Source: Lachnospiraceae bacterium (GTDB lineage: Bacteria > Bacillota > Clostridia > Lachnospirales > Lachnospiraceae). From it: a DNA stretch of 55,358 bases. Position numbers and translations under genes: made by a program. The notes under the pieces were generated by a model. That model was not told the origin of the DNA. It made no database searches and saw nothing but the letters and a program-made list of their open reading frames with translations. Location of the stretch: contig JAGBOC010000025.1 of NCBI GenBank assembly GCA_017634065.1, positions 1 to 55,358 on the forward strand. The letters are read 5' to 3'. Positions 7,378 through 16,259 of the stretch are shown piece by piece (position 1 is the stretch's first letter; every line of letters begins with the position of its first letter).

Positions 7378-8280
7378 TTATTTAATTTGACTCTTGAAAT
7401 GTCCCCGAGTAAAACTATCGGGGATTTTATTTTGGAGTATAGCCTTCATCTCATTTTCATTCTCAAAACTAAAATCCAACCTAAATCCGCTAATATTCTC
7501 AATCTCTGGCACTTTATCAAGCAAGTATAACGGTTCAGTATTAAATATTTTATTATAACAATACTTACAGTAAGTTTTGTAATGAAGTTTTTTGCCTTTT
7601 CTATCTATAATGTATGATGAAAAATCTTGTACATTATCAAAGTCAAATCTATATTTGCAGATTGGGCTTCCTACATCGTTATTATTTACCGCACTTACAT
7701 TTTTTTTAAGGCAATTAGCAGAAACCATAGTATCAATATAACTATAGACAAGCATCGTGTCATACCCTACTTCTGACAATTCATAAATATTTAATTCCAC
7801 CGGAGCAGTGAATTTTAGTGGTATATCTTTAGCGTTATTTCTCTTTTCATTATACAAAGTTTGATATACCTTCTTTGTCGCATCGTTATAGCAATTTATT
7901 GTATAGTTTAATTCTACTGATAGGTTAGGATTTGCCGATTTATTGATTTTTCGAAGCATATAAGCAAATGAATCAAGATTTTGAATTATAATCCCATCAA
8001 GATCAGCTATTTCAAAAATCCTATCAGTGCTTTTTCGAAGATCTGCTGTCTCACTATTTCTTTCATTACTTCCATTTATCTTTCTATCATATTTTTCCTC
8101 AAAGCGTGATATTCTCTCAAGCATAATCCACGAAAGTCTACCAGATTTTTTAATTCTTGCTAAAAGTTTTGCTAACTCACATTCAGCAAAACTATCTCTT
8201 GCCAAAATTATCTCACTTACATTTTTTGATGCAAGTGCTATATCAAGTTGTTTTTTATTTTCAACTTTAACTTTATACAT
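7378..8280 (-). CDS. C-terminal fragment-like protein of a U32 peptidase
   Basis: 300 aa. The last third (CKYRFDFDN, YCKYCYNKIFNTEPLYLL, FRLDFSFENE) matches the C-terminal end of the long clostridial collagenase-like U32 proteins, in which it normally follows the peptidase domain in one chain. The N-terminal U32 part is encoded just upstream as a separate ORF (8346-9314), with 65 bases between. The middle region expected in the long form (DUF3656) is not recognisable in either piece. The ATG at 8280 has only a weak ribosome site. It may be a split gene working as two subunits, or a decaying gene. Confidence 0.6.
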   Translation of the reverse strand: MYKVKVENKKQLDIALASKNVSEIILARDSFAECELAKLLARIKKSGRLSWIMLERISRFEEKYDRKINGSNERNSETADLRKSTDRIFEIADLDGIIIQNLDSFAYMLRKINKSANPNLSVELNYTINCYNDATKKVYQTLYNEKRNNAKDIPLKFTAPVELNIYELSEVGYDTMLVYSYIDTMVSANCLKKNVSAVNNNDVGSPICKYRFDFDNVQDFSSYIIDRKGKKLHYKTYCKYCYNKIFNTEPLYLLDKVPEIENISGFRLDFSFENENEMKAILQNKIPDSFTRGHFKSQIK

Positions 8281-8345
8281 GAATAAACTCTATACTAATT
8301 TAACTAACATTTTAGGAACTCTTTGACTTAAAACTAATTTCATAG

Positions 8346-9314
8346 TTATTTTCTCTCATATCTTTGTATCATATCACTGCCATTATGTTTTTCGTAATAA
8401 TTTGTAAATCCACCTTTATTATATAATTCAAGTAGATACTTTTCATCTTTTGCTATGTCAACTGGACTCATAGTGGCAGTTCCAGCATCACTCAAAATTA
8501 CATCAATGTACTTCCTATAAGTCTTCGTGACTCCTTCTACATAATCTGCCTGTCTCATACGCCCTTCTATTTTAAATGATGTGACACCAGCATTTATAAG
8601 TCCTGATAATGAGTTTAGTGCACACATATCTTTCATAGAAAGAATATATGGTGCTTCCTTCTCACCTTTTCGCTTTGAAGTTTTTACACTATTATAAGGC
8701 AAACGACATGGACCTTTACACCTTCCCCTATTTCCTGATTCGCCACCTATGAAACTTGACATAAGACACGCCCCGCTATAACTATAGCACATAGAGCCAT
8801 GAACAAATGCCTCAAGTTTTATATCATCACCAACTTCTTTTTTTATGGCCTTTATCTCTTTGATAGATAATTCTCTCGCAAGAACTACTTGCTTAAATCC
8901 AAGACTCTTTACAAGATTCACTGCCTTACTCGATGTTATGGTCATCTGTGTTGAAGCATGAAGTTCTACATTAGGATATTTCTCTTTTAATAACATAGCA
9001 ACACCTAAATCTTGAACGATAAATGCATCTACACCGGCTTTTACTATATCATCCAAAAATAAAAAAATCTCTTTAAGTTCCCGCTCCTTAAAGAGAGTAT
9101 TAACCGTAAGATAAAATCTTTTGCCATTTGACTTTATAAACTTTATAGCATCAATAATAGAATCATCACTTGCTGATTTTGCAAATGCTCTTGCACTATA
9201 TTTACTACCACCCATATAAATAGCATTAGCACCTGCAGAAACTGCTACTTTTGCACATTCAAAAGACCCTGCAGGAGAAAGTAATTCTATTTCACTTGAA
9301 TTAATACTATTCAT
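8346..9314 (-). CDS. U32 family peptidase, N-terminal domain only
   Basis: 322 aa. It starts with the U32 block ELLSPAGSFECAKVAVSAGA and contains the conserved cysteine-rich signature (EAFVHGSMCYSYSGACLMSS, GNRGRCKGPCRLPY) and IEGRMRQADYVEGVTK. Family knowledge: U32 proteins include collagenase-like peptidases and tRNA/ubiquinone hydroxylation proteins (TrhP, UbiUV); the cysteines can bind Fe-S. The chain ends at KHNGSDMIQRYERK, where longer relatives continue into DUF3656. It lies in a run with ruvB, 38 bases upstream. No clear Shine-Dalgarno site. Confidence 0.8.
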   Translation of the reverse strand: MNSINSSEIELLSPAGSFECAKVAVSAGANAIYMGGSKYSARAFAKSASDDSIIDAIKFIKSNGKRFYLTVNTLFKERELKEIFLFLDDIVKAGVDAFIVQDLGVAMLLKEKYPNVELHASTQMTITSSKAVNLVKSLGFKQVVLARELSIKEIKAIKKEVGDDIKLEAFVHGSMCYSYSGACLMSSFIGGESGNRGRCKGPCRLPYNSVKTSKRKGEKEAPYILSMKDMCALNSLSGLINAGVTSFKIEGRMRQADYVEGVTKTYRKYIDVILSDAGTATMSPVDIAKDEKYLLELYNKGGFTNYYEKHNGSDMIQRYERK

Positions 9315-9352
9315 TGATTTATACTTAACTACTTTACTTATTACTTTTATAT

Positions 9353-10360
9353 TTAAAAAACTGTTGTCTGATATGGTAGGTCAAGATGTTTGTAAGCAAG
9401 TTCTGTTGCGACACGACCCTGCTTTGTTCTTTTTATAAGACCCTTCATTATCAAAAATGGTTCATAAACCTCTTCTATAGTTCCAGCATCTTCTCCAAGA
9501 GTAATGGCGAGAGTATCAAGCCCCACTCCCTTACCATTTGAATTGCCAATCAAAACTTGTAAATATTTTCTATCATTTTCATCAAGCCCAAGTTTATCTA
9601 TATCCAAAATATCAAGAGTTTCATCAGCTACCTTTTTTGTTATGACACCATCATATCTAACTTCAGCAAAATCTCTTATTCTTTTCACTAGTCTATTTGC
9701 AATTCGTGGTGTGCCACGAGATCTCATACCTATCTCTCTTGCACCATCTTTATCAATTTTAATGTTTAATACTTTAGCAGTTCTATTTGCTATCTTCTCA
9801 AGATCTGAATCTTCATAATATTCTAATTTTGAAATAATTCCAAACCTATCGCGAAGTGGAGCAGACAAAAGTCCTGGCATAGTAGTTGCACCCACAAGTG
9901 TAAACTTTGGCAGGTCAAGACGAACAGAATGTGCTGTACTCTCACTTCCAAGAACGATATCTATATAAAAATCTTCCATCGCAGAATAGAGAACTTCTTC
10001 AACAGCAGAATTAATTCTATGTATCTCATCTATGAAAAGTACATCCCCTTCTTCAAGATTAGATAATATTGATGCAATATCAGCAGGTTTTTCAAATGTT
10101 GGACCACTTGTAGTCTTTATATTTACTCCCATCTCATTTGCGATAATGTATGCAAGAGTTGTCTTGCCAAGTCCTGGCGGACCATAAAAAAGACAATGGT
10201 CGAGTTGATCTTTTCTCTTTTTTGCCGCATCTATATAGATATTTAATTGACTCTTCAACTTTTCTTGCCCTATATATTCAGCCAAAGTTGCTGGACGAAG
10301 TTTTGCATCATCCTTTCTATCATCACTAGTGGTATTTAGATTTAATATTTTCTTCTTCAT
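9353..10360 (-). CDS. ruvB: Holliday junction branch-migration ATPase RuvB
   Basis: 335 aa, full length. Walker A GPPGLGKTT, Walker B DVLFIDEIHR, sensor 1 GATTMPG, arginine finger region SAPLRDRFG, and the C-terminal winged helix (GLDTLAITLGED). It forms hexameric rings that pull DNA through the RuvA tetramer at Holliday junctions. It starts 2 bases after the ruvA stop, so the two are co-translated. ruvC is absent, as is usual in Firmicutes. Confidence 0.97.
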   Translation of the reverse strand: MKKKILNLNTTSDDRKDDAKLRPATLAEYIGQEKLKSQLNIYIDAAKKRKDQLDHCLFYGPPGLGKTTLAYIIANEMGVNIKTTSGPTFEKPADIASILSNLEEGDVLFIDEIHRINSAVEEVLYSAMEDFYIDIVLGSESTAHSVRLDLPKFTLVGATTMPGLLSAPLRDRFGIISKLEYYEDSDLEKIANRTAKVLNIKIDKDGAREIGMRSRGTPRIANRLVKRIRDFAEVRYDGVITKKVADETLDILDIDKLGLDENDRKYLQVLIGNSNGKGVGLDTLAITLGEDAGTIEEVYEPFLIMKGLIKRTKQGRVATELAYKHLDLPYQTTVF

Positions 10361-10362
10361 AA

Positions 10363-10971
10363 TTATAGTTTGGTTTTAAGAGCAAGTTTCAAAATATCAC
10401 TTACTGATTCATTTTCAGTAACTTCAAGTTTTGAAATAATCTCTCTTGCTTTGCTTTCCTTAAATCCAAGTTTAATCATTGCTTCAGTTACTTCATCTTT
10501 TATAGCATTTATCTTACTATTTACAGCATTATTCTCTTTAATTATATCAACCTTTCCTTCAAAGTTCATCTTTCTCACTTTGTCACCAAGCTCTATACAT
10601 ATTTTACTTGCTGTTTTTGCACCTATACCTTGGACAGTTGATATAAGTTTACTATCTTCACTTGATATTGCCTTCATAAGAGTAGAAAAGCCAAGAGTTG
10701 AGATAATATTTAGTGCACCTTTTGGTCCAACACCATTTACACTTAATAATTTCAAAAACATCTCTCTATCTTCTCTTGTCAAAAAACCATAAAGACTCAT
10801 CTCATCTTCTTTTACATGCATATATGTAAATACTTTTATGTCTTCATCAATCGCTGGTAAGTTTACAAAATTAGATCGTGGAAAATATATGCCAAAACCT
10901 ACTCCATTTGTTTCAACCACAATCATATCATTTAAAACTTCATTTAGTTTTCCACTTATAAAATTAATCAT
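10363..10971 (-). CDS. ruvA: Holliday junction-binding protein RuvA
   Basis: 202 aa. N-terminal OB fold (MINFISGKLNEV), helix-hairpin-helix pair (LLSVNGVGPKGALNII and VQGIGAKTASKICIEL), and the C-terminal domain III that contacts RuvB (EAMIKLGFKESKAREII). The start ATG overlaps the stop of the upstream gene by one base (TAATG). Confidence 0.96.
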   Translation of the reverse strand: MINFISGKLNEVLNDMIVVETNGVGFGIYFPRSNFVNLPAIDEDIKVFTYMHVKEDEMSLYGFLTREDREMFLKLLSVNGVGPKGALNIISTLGFSTLMKAISSEDSKLISTVQGIGAKTASKICIELGDKVRKMNFEGKVDIIKENNAVNSKINAIKDEVTEAMIKLGFKESKAREIISKLEVTENESVSDILKLALKTKL

Positions 10972-11933
10972 TAAAGTTTCAATTTTGATTCTCTAAAGTT
11001 TGTCCCAAGGAACTTATTTGTTATAAAGCCACTTCTATCCATCTTGTTAGTAATTTTTGCATTTGCTATACTTTCTCTCATTATCTCAAGTCTCGCATCT
11101 GTATTATCAGCCTGTGAAACTACATAGGCTTCCATCAGCATAGGTTGTTTAGGTGAGCCAAACTCAGCTGTTCCATGGTGAGCCAAGATACAATGAAGTA
11201 ATTCGTATTTTTCTTCTTCTGTGAAACCTCCAAGTTCATCAATTCTTTTGCTAATGATTTCATAACCAAGCACAATATGTCCTACAAGCATACCCTCATC
11301 TGTATATTCATTCACTGGGAAAGATGCTATCTCATCCATTTTAGCAATATCATGAAGTAGTGATGCTGTGATAACCAAATCAAGATTTATGTCATTATAA
11401 TTAAGTGTTATTACTCTCGCAAGTCTTGTTGTAGCAAGTGTATGTTCCACAAGTCCACTAACAAACGAATGGTGAACTGTCTTTGCACCCTGGTGACTTA
11501 AAAACTTTTCTCTAAACTCTTTATCATCAATAAAAAATGATTTCAAGATTCTATTATAATTTTTATTTTTTACTTCATTAATAAATCCATCAAGTTCTTT
11601 CGCCATATCATCTTTACTGTACTTTGATATTGCAAAATAATCTTCTATATTTACTTCATCATTTTCAGCAATCCGAAGTCTTGTTATCCTTATTTGTAAT
11701 TGATTATTGTAAGATAAAACATCTCCATCTATGTAAGCAAAATCACCCGGCTTAAACTCTTCAATCCCAGGTGCTTCAGTATTCCAAATCTTTGCATCAA
11801 TAGTTCCAGTTCTATCCGCCAAAACAACATTGAAATATTCTTTGCCAGTTTTAGCGGTTGCTTTTGATTTTATAGTGACATGATAAATAGAGTTTATTTC
11901 ATCGCCATCTTTTATTTCATTTATAAATTGCAT
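10971..11933 (-). CDS. yhaM: YhaM-like 3'-5' exoribonuclease
   Basis: 320 aa. An N-terminal OB-fold nucleic-acid-binding domain (residues 1-100) is followed by an HD domain (HHSFVSGLVEHTLA, ASLLHDIAKMDE, LAHHGTAEFGSPKQP). This is the YhaM architecture; the family degrades single-stranded RNA/DNA from the 3' end in Firmicutes. GAGGAATTG precedes the ATG. It overlaps ruvA by one base, forming yhaM-ruvA-ruvB. Confidence 0.88.
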   Translation of the reverse strand: MQFINEIKDGDEINSIYHVTIKSKATAKTGKEYFNVVLADRTGTIDAKIWNTEAPGIEEFKPGDFAYIDGDVLSYNNQLQIRITRLRIAENDEVNIEDYFAISKYSKDDMAKELDGFINEVKNKNYNRILKSFFIDDKEFREKFLSHQGAKTVHHSFVSGLVEHTLATTRLARVITLNYNDINLDLVITASLLHDIAKMDEIASFPVNEYTDEGMLVGHIVLGYEIISKRIDELGGFTEEEKYELLHCILAHHGTAEFGSPKQPMLMEAYVVSQADNTDARLEIMRESIANAKITNKMDRSGFITNKFLGTNFRESKLKL

Positions 11934-11957
11934 TACAATTCCTCACTTTTATAAATT

Positions 11958-11980
11958 ATGGTCGACATTATGTCGACCAT
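11958..11980 (-). terminator. Palindrome/terminator-like hairpin after 11984
   Basis: ATGGTCGACAT and ATGTCGACCAT form a near-perfect palindrome between two minus-strand genes. The following sequence (AATTTAT) is a poor U tract, so it could equally be an operator or an intercistronic stem-loop. Confidence 0.45.
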
Positions 11981-11983
11981 TAC

Positions 11984-12973
11984 TTATTCTTCAAAGACTG
12001 GAGAAAGTGTCTCATCTTTTACTATATATCTTCTTGATATATATGCATCTCGTCCTTCAAAGACTATGATTGCCCAGTCAGCATTATAAAATGATTTTAC
12101 TTGTACCTTGCCACCACGACTTACTGTTCCTAAAACTTTAGACCCTTCTGTAGTCGCTGAATCTCGTATTTTCACAAGATCACCTGTGACATCATAGTAA
12201 CCTGCTTCTCGTGGCAAAGGTGGTTCTGTTGGTTCTGTCTCGGTTGTCTCTGGCTCTGTAGTTGCCACCGTAGGTACAGTTGTCTCTTCAATTCTATTTG
12301 TATCACTACCACTAAAGAACATACCTTTTACTACAAATGCAACTAGTAAAATCAGAACTATAGGTATAATTAAAGTTATAAGTTTTACTTTTTTTCTTCC
12401 ACTCTTTTTTCTTTCATTTGCAAGCATCTGCTCTCTCATCTTTTCTTTTTTTCTAAAGTCAACTTCGTCTCCAGCCTTTTGCATGAAAGCAGGTGTCTCA
12501 CCTTCCAAAGTCATATCCTTACTAAAATCTCCTGGATATGGCTCATCATCTTCATCATATTCATATAATGGCTTATCAGTATTTGCATTAAACTTTGATT
12601 TCTCTTCAAGATTTTCAGAAAGCGAAGGATTGATATCTTCATTTCCTAATATCAAATCTATCTCATTCGTCAAAACTTGCAAAGCTTGTTCTGCATGTTC
12701 TTTTGGTATATCAACACCATTATGTGCTTGAACACCACTTATTATCAATGTCTCAAAATTGTGTGCTGTATCTTCTGCAATGATACCACTTGCCCTTAAA
12801 GTCTTTAAATCTTCTTCATAGCCTTTAGAAACTATGAGAGCCTCATCAGTTAGATGCTCTATCACATCCATAGTTATTTGAGCCATAAGCATCATGGCTT
12901 CATTGTACTTATTCAAAATAAGGTGCTCTCTTGCCTCGCCAAGAGCATCTTGTATTCTATTTTTATTGGCCAT
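11984..12973 (-). CDS. Membrane protein with DUF4145-like and SH3 domains
   Basis: 329 aa. The N-terminal helical region (1-115: EAREHLILNKYNEAMMLMAQ, SGVQAHNGVDIPKEHAEQAL) resembles DUF4145/HEPN-like bundles. A charged linker leads to one membrane span (about 196-219). Then comes a threonine/glutamate/proline-rich stalk (TTVPTVATTEPETTETEPTE) and a C-terminal bacterial SH3 domain (DLVKIRDSATTEGSKVLGTV). The topology suggests a cytoplasmic sensor head with a wall-binding SH3 domain outside. GGGAGG precedes the ATG. Specific function unknown. Confidence 0.7.
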   Translation of the reverse strand: MANKNRIQDALGEAREHLILNKYNEAMMLMAQITMDVIEHLTDEALIVSKGYEEDLKTLRASGIIAEDTAHNFETLIISGVQAHNGVDIPKEHAEQALQVLTNEIDLILGNEDINPSLSENLEEKSKFNANTDKPLYEYDEDDEPYPGDFSKDMTLEGETPAFMQKAGDEVDFRKKEKMREQMLANERKKSGRKKVKLITLIIPIVLILLVAFVVKGMFFSGSDTNRIEETTVPTVATTEPETTETEPTEPPLPREAGYYDVTGDLVKIRDSATTEGSKVLGTVSRGGKVQVKSFYNADWAIIVFEGRDAYISRRYIVKDETLSPVFEE

Positions 12974-13084
12974 ATAAGCCTCCCTTATGCCCTACCTAAC
13001 ATTATATTATAACACATAAACGATTCAAATGCTACATTTTGCAACAATTTTTTAGCACTACTAATCTATTTATAATCGTTATAG

Positions 13085-14602
13085 TTATGGCTTCTTTATA
13101 AATATATAAAATGTCCCCGTAAACTCATTTGTCTTAAACTCATCAACTAATTCATAGGAAGTACTTAAAACTAATCTTATCTGATTAAACATATTTTGTG
13201 GCATATCAAGTGCTGCACTTGAATTTGCATACACTACGACATCTGGGTCTCTGTTCATTATATACTCATATTGCGCTATATATGGTGCTCTATCCGCACT
13301 ATATGGAATATTTGGAATGATAAAATATTTATAGTCAATAACTCCGCCAGTATATATATATGTCTCTGGGTTAAAGCCATATGACAGAACTTTAATGTTC
13401 TCTTTATTCAAGTGAGTGCTAATCGCATTATTTATTCTTTGTGCTCTATGCTCACAATTCAAATACCTAATTTGAATGTCCTTATTCATAAAGACATTAA
13501 TAAGTAAAAACATACCAGATACTAATAAATAGATAAAAGTTTTATTAAGGTTCAGTTTTAGATTTATCAATCGAATTATGAGAAAATATATTGACATAAG
13601 ATATGGCATTAAAATGACAAGATAATATGGGTTCGTGCGATTAGAAAAAATCACATACGCAATTGTAATAATTTGTGCAGTTATTATAGAATACTTAAGA
13701 TATTTATCAATTTTAAGGAAAAACCAAGAGAGTAGCGAAATAAAAACAAATATAAAAAAGACTATATTTTCTGAAATTAAAGTCAATGTAATTTCAAAAG
13801 TATTTTTATCTATAGTGAAACTACCTCTAGCATAATTAACATTTGAAACAATGATTGCATAAATCGCATCTTCCACACTTTCTGTTATAACTGCATAAAT
13901 AATATAAGGCAATATTGTTATGATAACTCCAAGTAAGCCAGATATAATCACAGCAAATAAGTTTTTGAGTTCTTTTAGCTTAACTAGTTTTATAAGAAGT
14001 GCAACTGCAAATGGCACAAATATCACCACTGCTCTTATATTGGTCATAAATGTTAATGTCGCAAGAATTCCAATTATAACCATATTAATTGGAGGAAAAG
14101 TATTAACCTCATCATCTCTCGATTTTCCATCTTTCACAAAATATTTCGCAAATAAAAAAATAGCTGGTATGATGAAAGCTATAGCATACATTTCTGTTCT
14201 GCTATAAGAAAATGTTATATGAGGTATAGATAAGATGACTGCCAAAACTATTGAAGATATAAATGATTTTGTTTTAGATATAAAAATCTGTGATAACTTA
14301 AAATTAAAAATCAAGATAATAGATAAAAGAGTTACTTCGATGATGAATAATCCTATATGATTCTTTTCAAAAAGAGAGGCAAATGCATTAAAAAAATAAA
14401 TATATGGCGTCTTGTGGTCAAATACATCTTTATACAAAACCTTGCCATTAAGCATTGCTTTACCAATGCTAAAAAAAATCGCTTGATCAGTATCAGTAAA
14501 AACTTCACTAAATCTTATAGAATTAATTGAAACTAAAAATTTGGTAAAAAATGCATATATGACTAAAATTAAATATTCAATTTTATTACTCTCTCTATTC
14601 AA
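13085..14602 (-). CDS. GT-C type membrane glycosyltransferase
   Basis: 505 aa with roughly 11-13 membrane spans. Near the N-terminus an acidic pair lies in the first loop (FTDTDQAIFFS) followed by VFDHKTPYIYFFN. This pattern is typical of polyprenyl-phosphate-sugar-dependent GT-C/PMT enzymes. It probably glycosylates an envelope polymer. The start is TTG at 14602, overlapping the aminotransferase stop by 8 bases with AAAGAGA just upstream, so it is translationally coupled. Confidence 0.75.
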   Translation of the reverse strand: MNRESNKIEYLILVIYAFFTKFLVSINSIRFSEVFTDTDQAIFFSIGKAMLNGKVLYKDVFDHKTPYIYFFNAFASLFEKNHIGLFIIEVTLLSIILIFNFKLSQIFISKTKSFISSIVLAVILSIPHITFSYSRTEMYAIAFIIPAIFLFAKYFVKDGKSRDDEVNTFPPINMVIIGILATLTFMTNIRAVVIFVPFAVALLIKLVKLKELKNLFAVIISGLLGVIITILPYIIYAVITESVEDAIYAIIVSNVNYARGSFTIDKNTFEITLTLISENIVFFIFVFISLLSWFFLKIDKYLKYSIITAQIITIAYVIFSNRTNPYYLVILMPYLMSIYFLIIRLINLKLNLNKTFIYLLVSGMFLLINVFMNKDIQIRYLNCEHRAQRINNAISTHLNKENIKVLSYGFNPETYIYTGGVIDYKYFIIPNIPYSADRAPYIAQYEYIMNRDPDVVVYANSSAALDMPQNMFNQIRLVLSTSYELVDEFKTNEFTGTFYIFIKKP

Positions 14603-15755
14603 ATCTCTTTACAAAGTTTGCTAGTTTTTCCATAGCAATTTTCAATTTTTCTATTGAATAAGCATAAGATATACGAAGAAATCCTTCACCACTATCACCA
14701 AAAGCTGTGCCTGGTATGACTGCCACATTTTCTTCATCAAGAAATCTCATAGCAAACTCTTCACTAGTCATACCATATTTCTTTATACAAGGGAACACAT
14801 AAAATGCACCAAATGGTTCAAAGCAAGGTATCCCCATTTCATTAAAAGATGATATTAAAAATCTTCTTCGCTGATTATAGGATTCTCTCATCATCTCAAT
14901 ATCTTTGTCACCATTTTTAAGTGCTTCAATAGCAGCATATTGACTCACTGTCGGAGCACACATAATTGCAAATTGATGAATTTTTGTCATTTGCGATATT
15001 ATTTCTTTCATACCACAGGCATATCCAAGTCTCCATCCTGTCATCGCATAAGCTTTTGAGAAACCATTTATGACAATGGTTCTCTCTTTCATACCATCTA
15101 TCTCTGCGATAGAATGATGCCTTCCACCATAAGTAAGTTCTGCATATATTTCATCAGATATAACATATATATCATTTTCTTTTACAATTTTTGCTATCTC
15201 TTCCAAGTCTTCCTTGAGCATTACTGCTCCAGTTGGATTATTTGGAAATGCTAATATGAGAACTTTCGTCTTTTTAGTGATAGCATTTTTTAATTCATCT
15301 GCTGTAAGTTTAAAATTATTTTCTGACTTTAAATTAATAATAACTGGCTTTGCATTTGCAAGGACAGCACAAGGCTTATATGACACATAGCAAGGTTCAG
15401 GAATTATTACTTCATCTCCTTCATTGATAAGAGCACGAAGACTTAAATCTATCGCTTCAGACCCTCCTACTGTAACCAAAACTTCATTAAGTGGATCGTA
15501 TGTTAAATTAAACTTTCTTTTTAAGTAATTACAAATCTCATATCTTAATTCTTTAAGCCCAGAGTTTGATGTGTAGAAGGTCTTACCTTTTTCTAACTCA
15601 AATATTCCTTCATCTCTTATATGCCATGGAGTATCAAAGTCAGGTTCTCCGACACCTAAAGATATGACATCTTTTTTTTCGGCTACTAAATCAAAAAACT
15701 TCCTTATCCCAGATGGTTTTATGCTCAAAACTTTTTCAGAAAGTTTGTGCTCCAT
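14595..15755 (-). CDS. Class I/II PLP-dependent aminotransferase
   Basis: 386 aa, full length. It shows NNPTGAV, SDEIYAELTYGG and the PLP lysine in GFSKAYAMTGWRLGY, with a C-terminal substrate-carboxylate arginine in FLRISYAYS. It belongs to the AspC/PatA-like branch; the substrate (aromatic, aspartate or N-acetyl-diaminopimelate type) cannot be set from sequence. It overlaps the Lrp gene stop by one base (TAATG), a common Lrp-aminotransferase pairing in Clostridia, which suggests amino-acid-responsive control. Confidence 0.9.
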   Translation of the reverse strand: MEHKLSEKVLSIKPSGIRKFFDLVAEKKDVISLGVGEPDFDTPWHIRDEGIFELEKGKTFYTSNSGLKELRYEICNYLKRKFNLTYDPLNEVLVTVGGSEAIDLSLRALINEGDEVIIPEPCYVSYKPCAVLANAKPVIINLKSENNFKLTADELKNAITKKTKVLILAFPNNPTGAVMLKEDLEEIAKIVKENDIYVISDEIYAELTYGGRHHSIAEIDGMKERTIVINGFSKAYAMTGWRLGYACGMKEIISQMTKIHQFAIMCAPTVSQYAAIEALKNGDKDIEMMRESYNQRRRFLISSFNEMGIPCFEPFGAFYVFPCIKKYGMTSEEFAMRFLDEENVAVIPGTAFGDSGEGFLRISYAYSIEKLKIAMEKLANFVKRFE

Positions 15756-16246
15756 TAAGAAATAACCTCTCTTTCATCTTCATGTTTACTATCAAAAACT
15801 ATTCCATGGTCTTTATATTTCTTAAGTATAAAGTGAGTTGCAGTACTTAAAACTGTGTCGAGAGTTGACAATTTATCTGATACAAATTGTGCAATCTCTT
15901 TTAATGAGTTTTCCTCCAAAGTAACCAGTAAATCATAAGCACCTGAAATCAAATATACCGAACTAACTTCTGGATAATTATATATTCTTTCTGCTATCTT
16001 ATCGAAACCTTGACCCCTTTGTGGTGTAACTTTTACTTCTATAAGCCCAATTACTTTTTCCACATCAGTTTTATCCCAATCAATAAGAGTGAGATATCCG
16101 CAGATGATATGTTCTTTTTCAAGTTCACTCATCTCATTCAAGACATCTGCTTCACTTACTCCAAGCATTTTAGAAAGTTCTGATGTAGCAACTTTTGAAT
16201 TCTTTTCAATTAATTTCAATAATTCTTTTCTTATATTTGTATTCAT
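15755..16246 (-). CDS. Lrp/AsnC family transcriptional regulator
   Basis: 163 aa: N-terminal winged helix-turn-helix (ATSELSKMLGVSEADVLNEM) and a C-terminal RAM/effector domain (VIGLIEVKVTPQRGQGFDKI). The start at 16246 is chosen because AAGGAGAGAGTT lies immediately upstream; a longer frame to 16279 lacks this. It is coupled to the aminotransferase and probably regulates it in response to an amino acid. The 13-base gap to the upstream surface-protein gene suggests read-through. Confidence 0.88.
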   Translation of the reverse strand: MNTNIRKELLKLIEKNSKVATSELSKMLGVSEADVLNEMSELEKEHIICGYLTLIDWDKTDVEKVIGLIEVKVTPQRGQGFDKIAERIYNYPEVSSVYLISGAYDLLVTLEENSLKEIAQFVSDKLSTLDTVLSTATHFILKKYKDHGIVFDSKHEDEREVIS

Positions 16247-16259
16247 AACTCTCTCCTTT

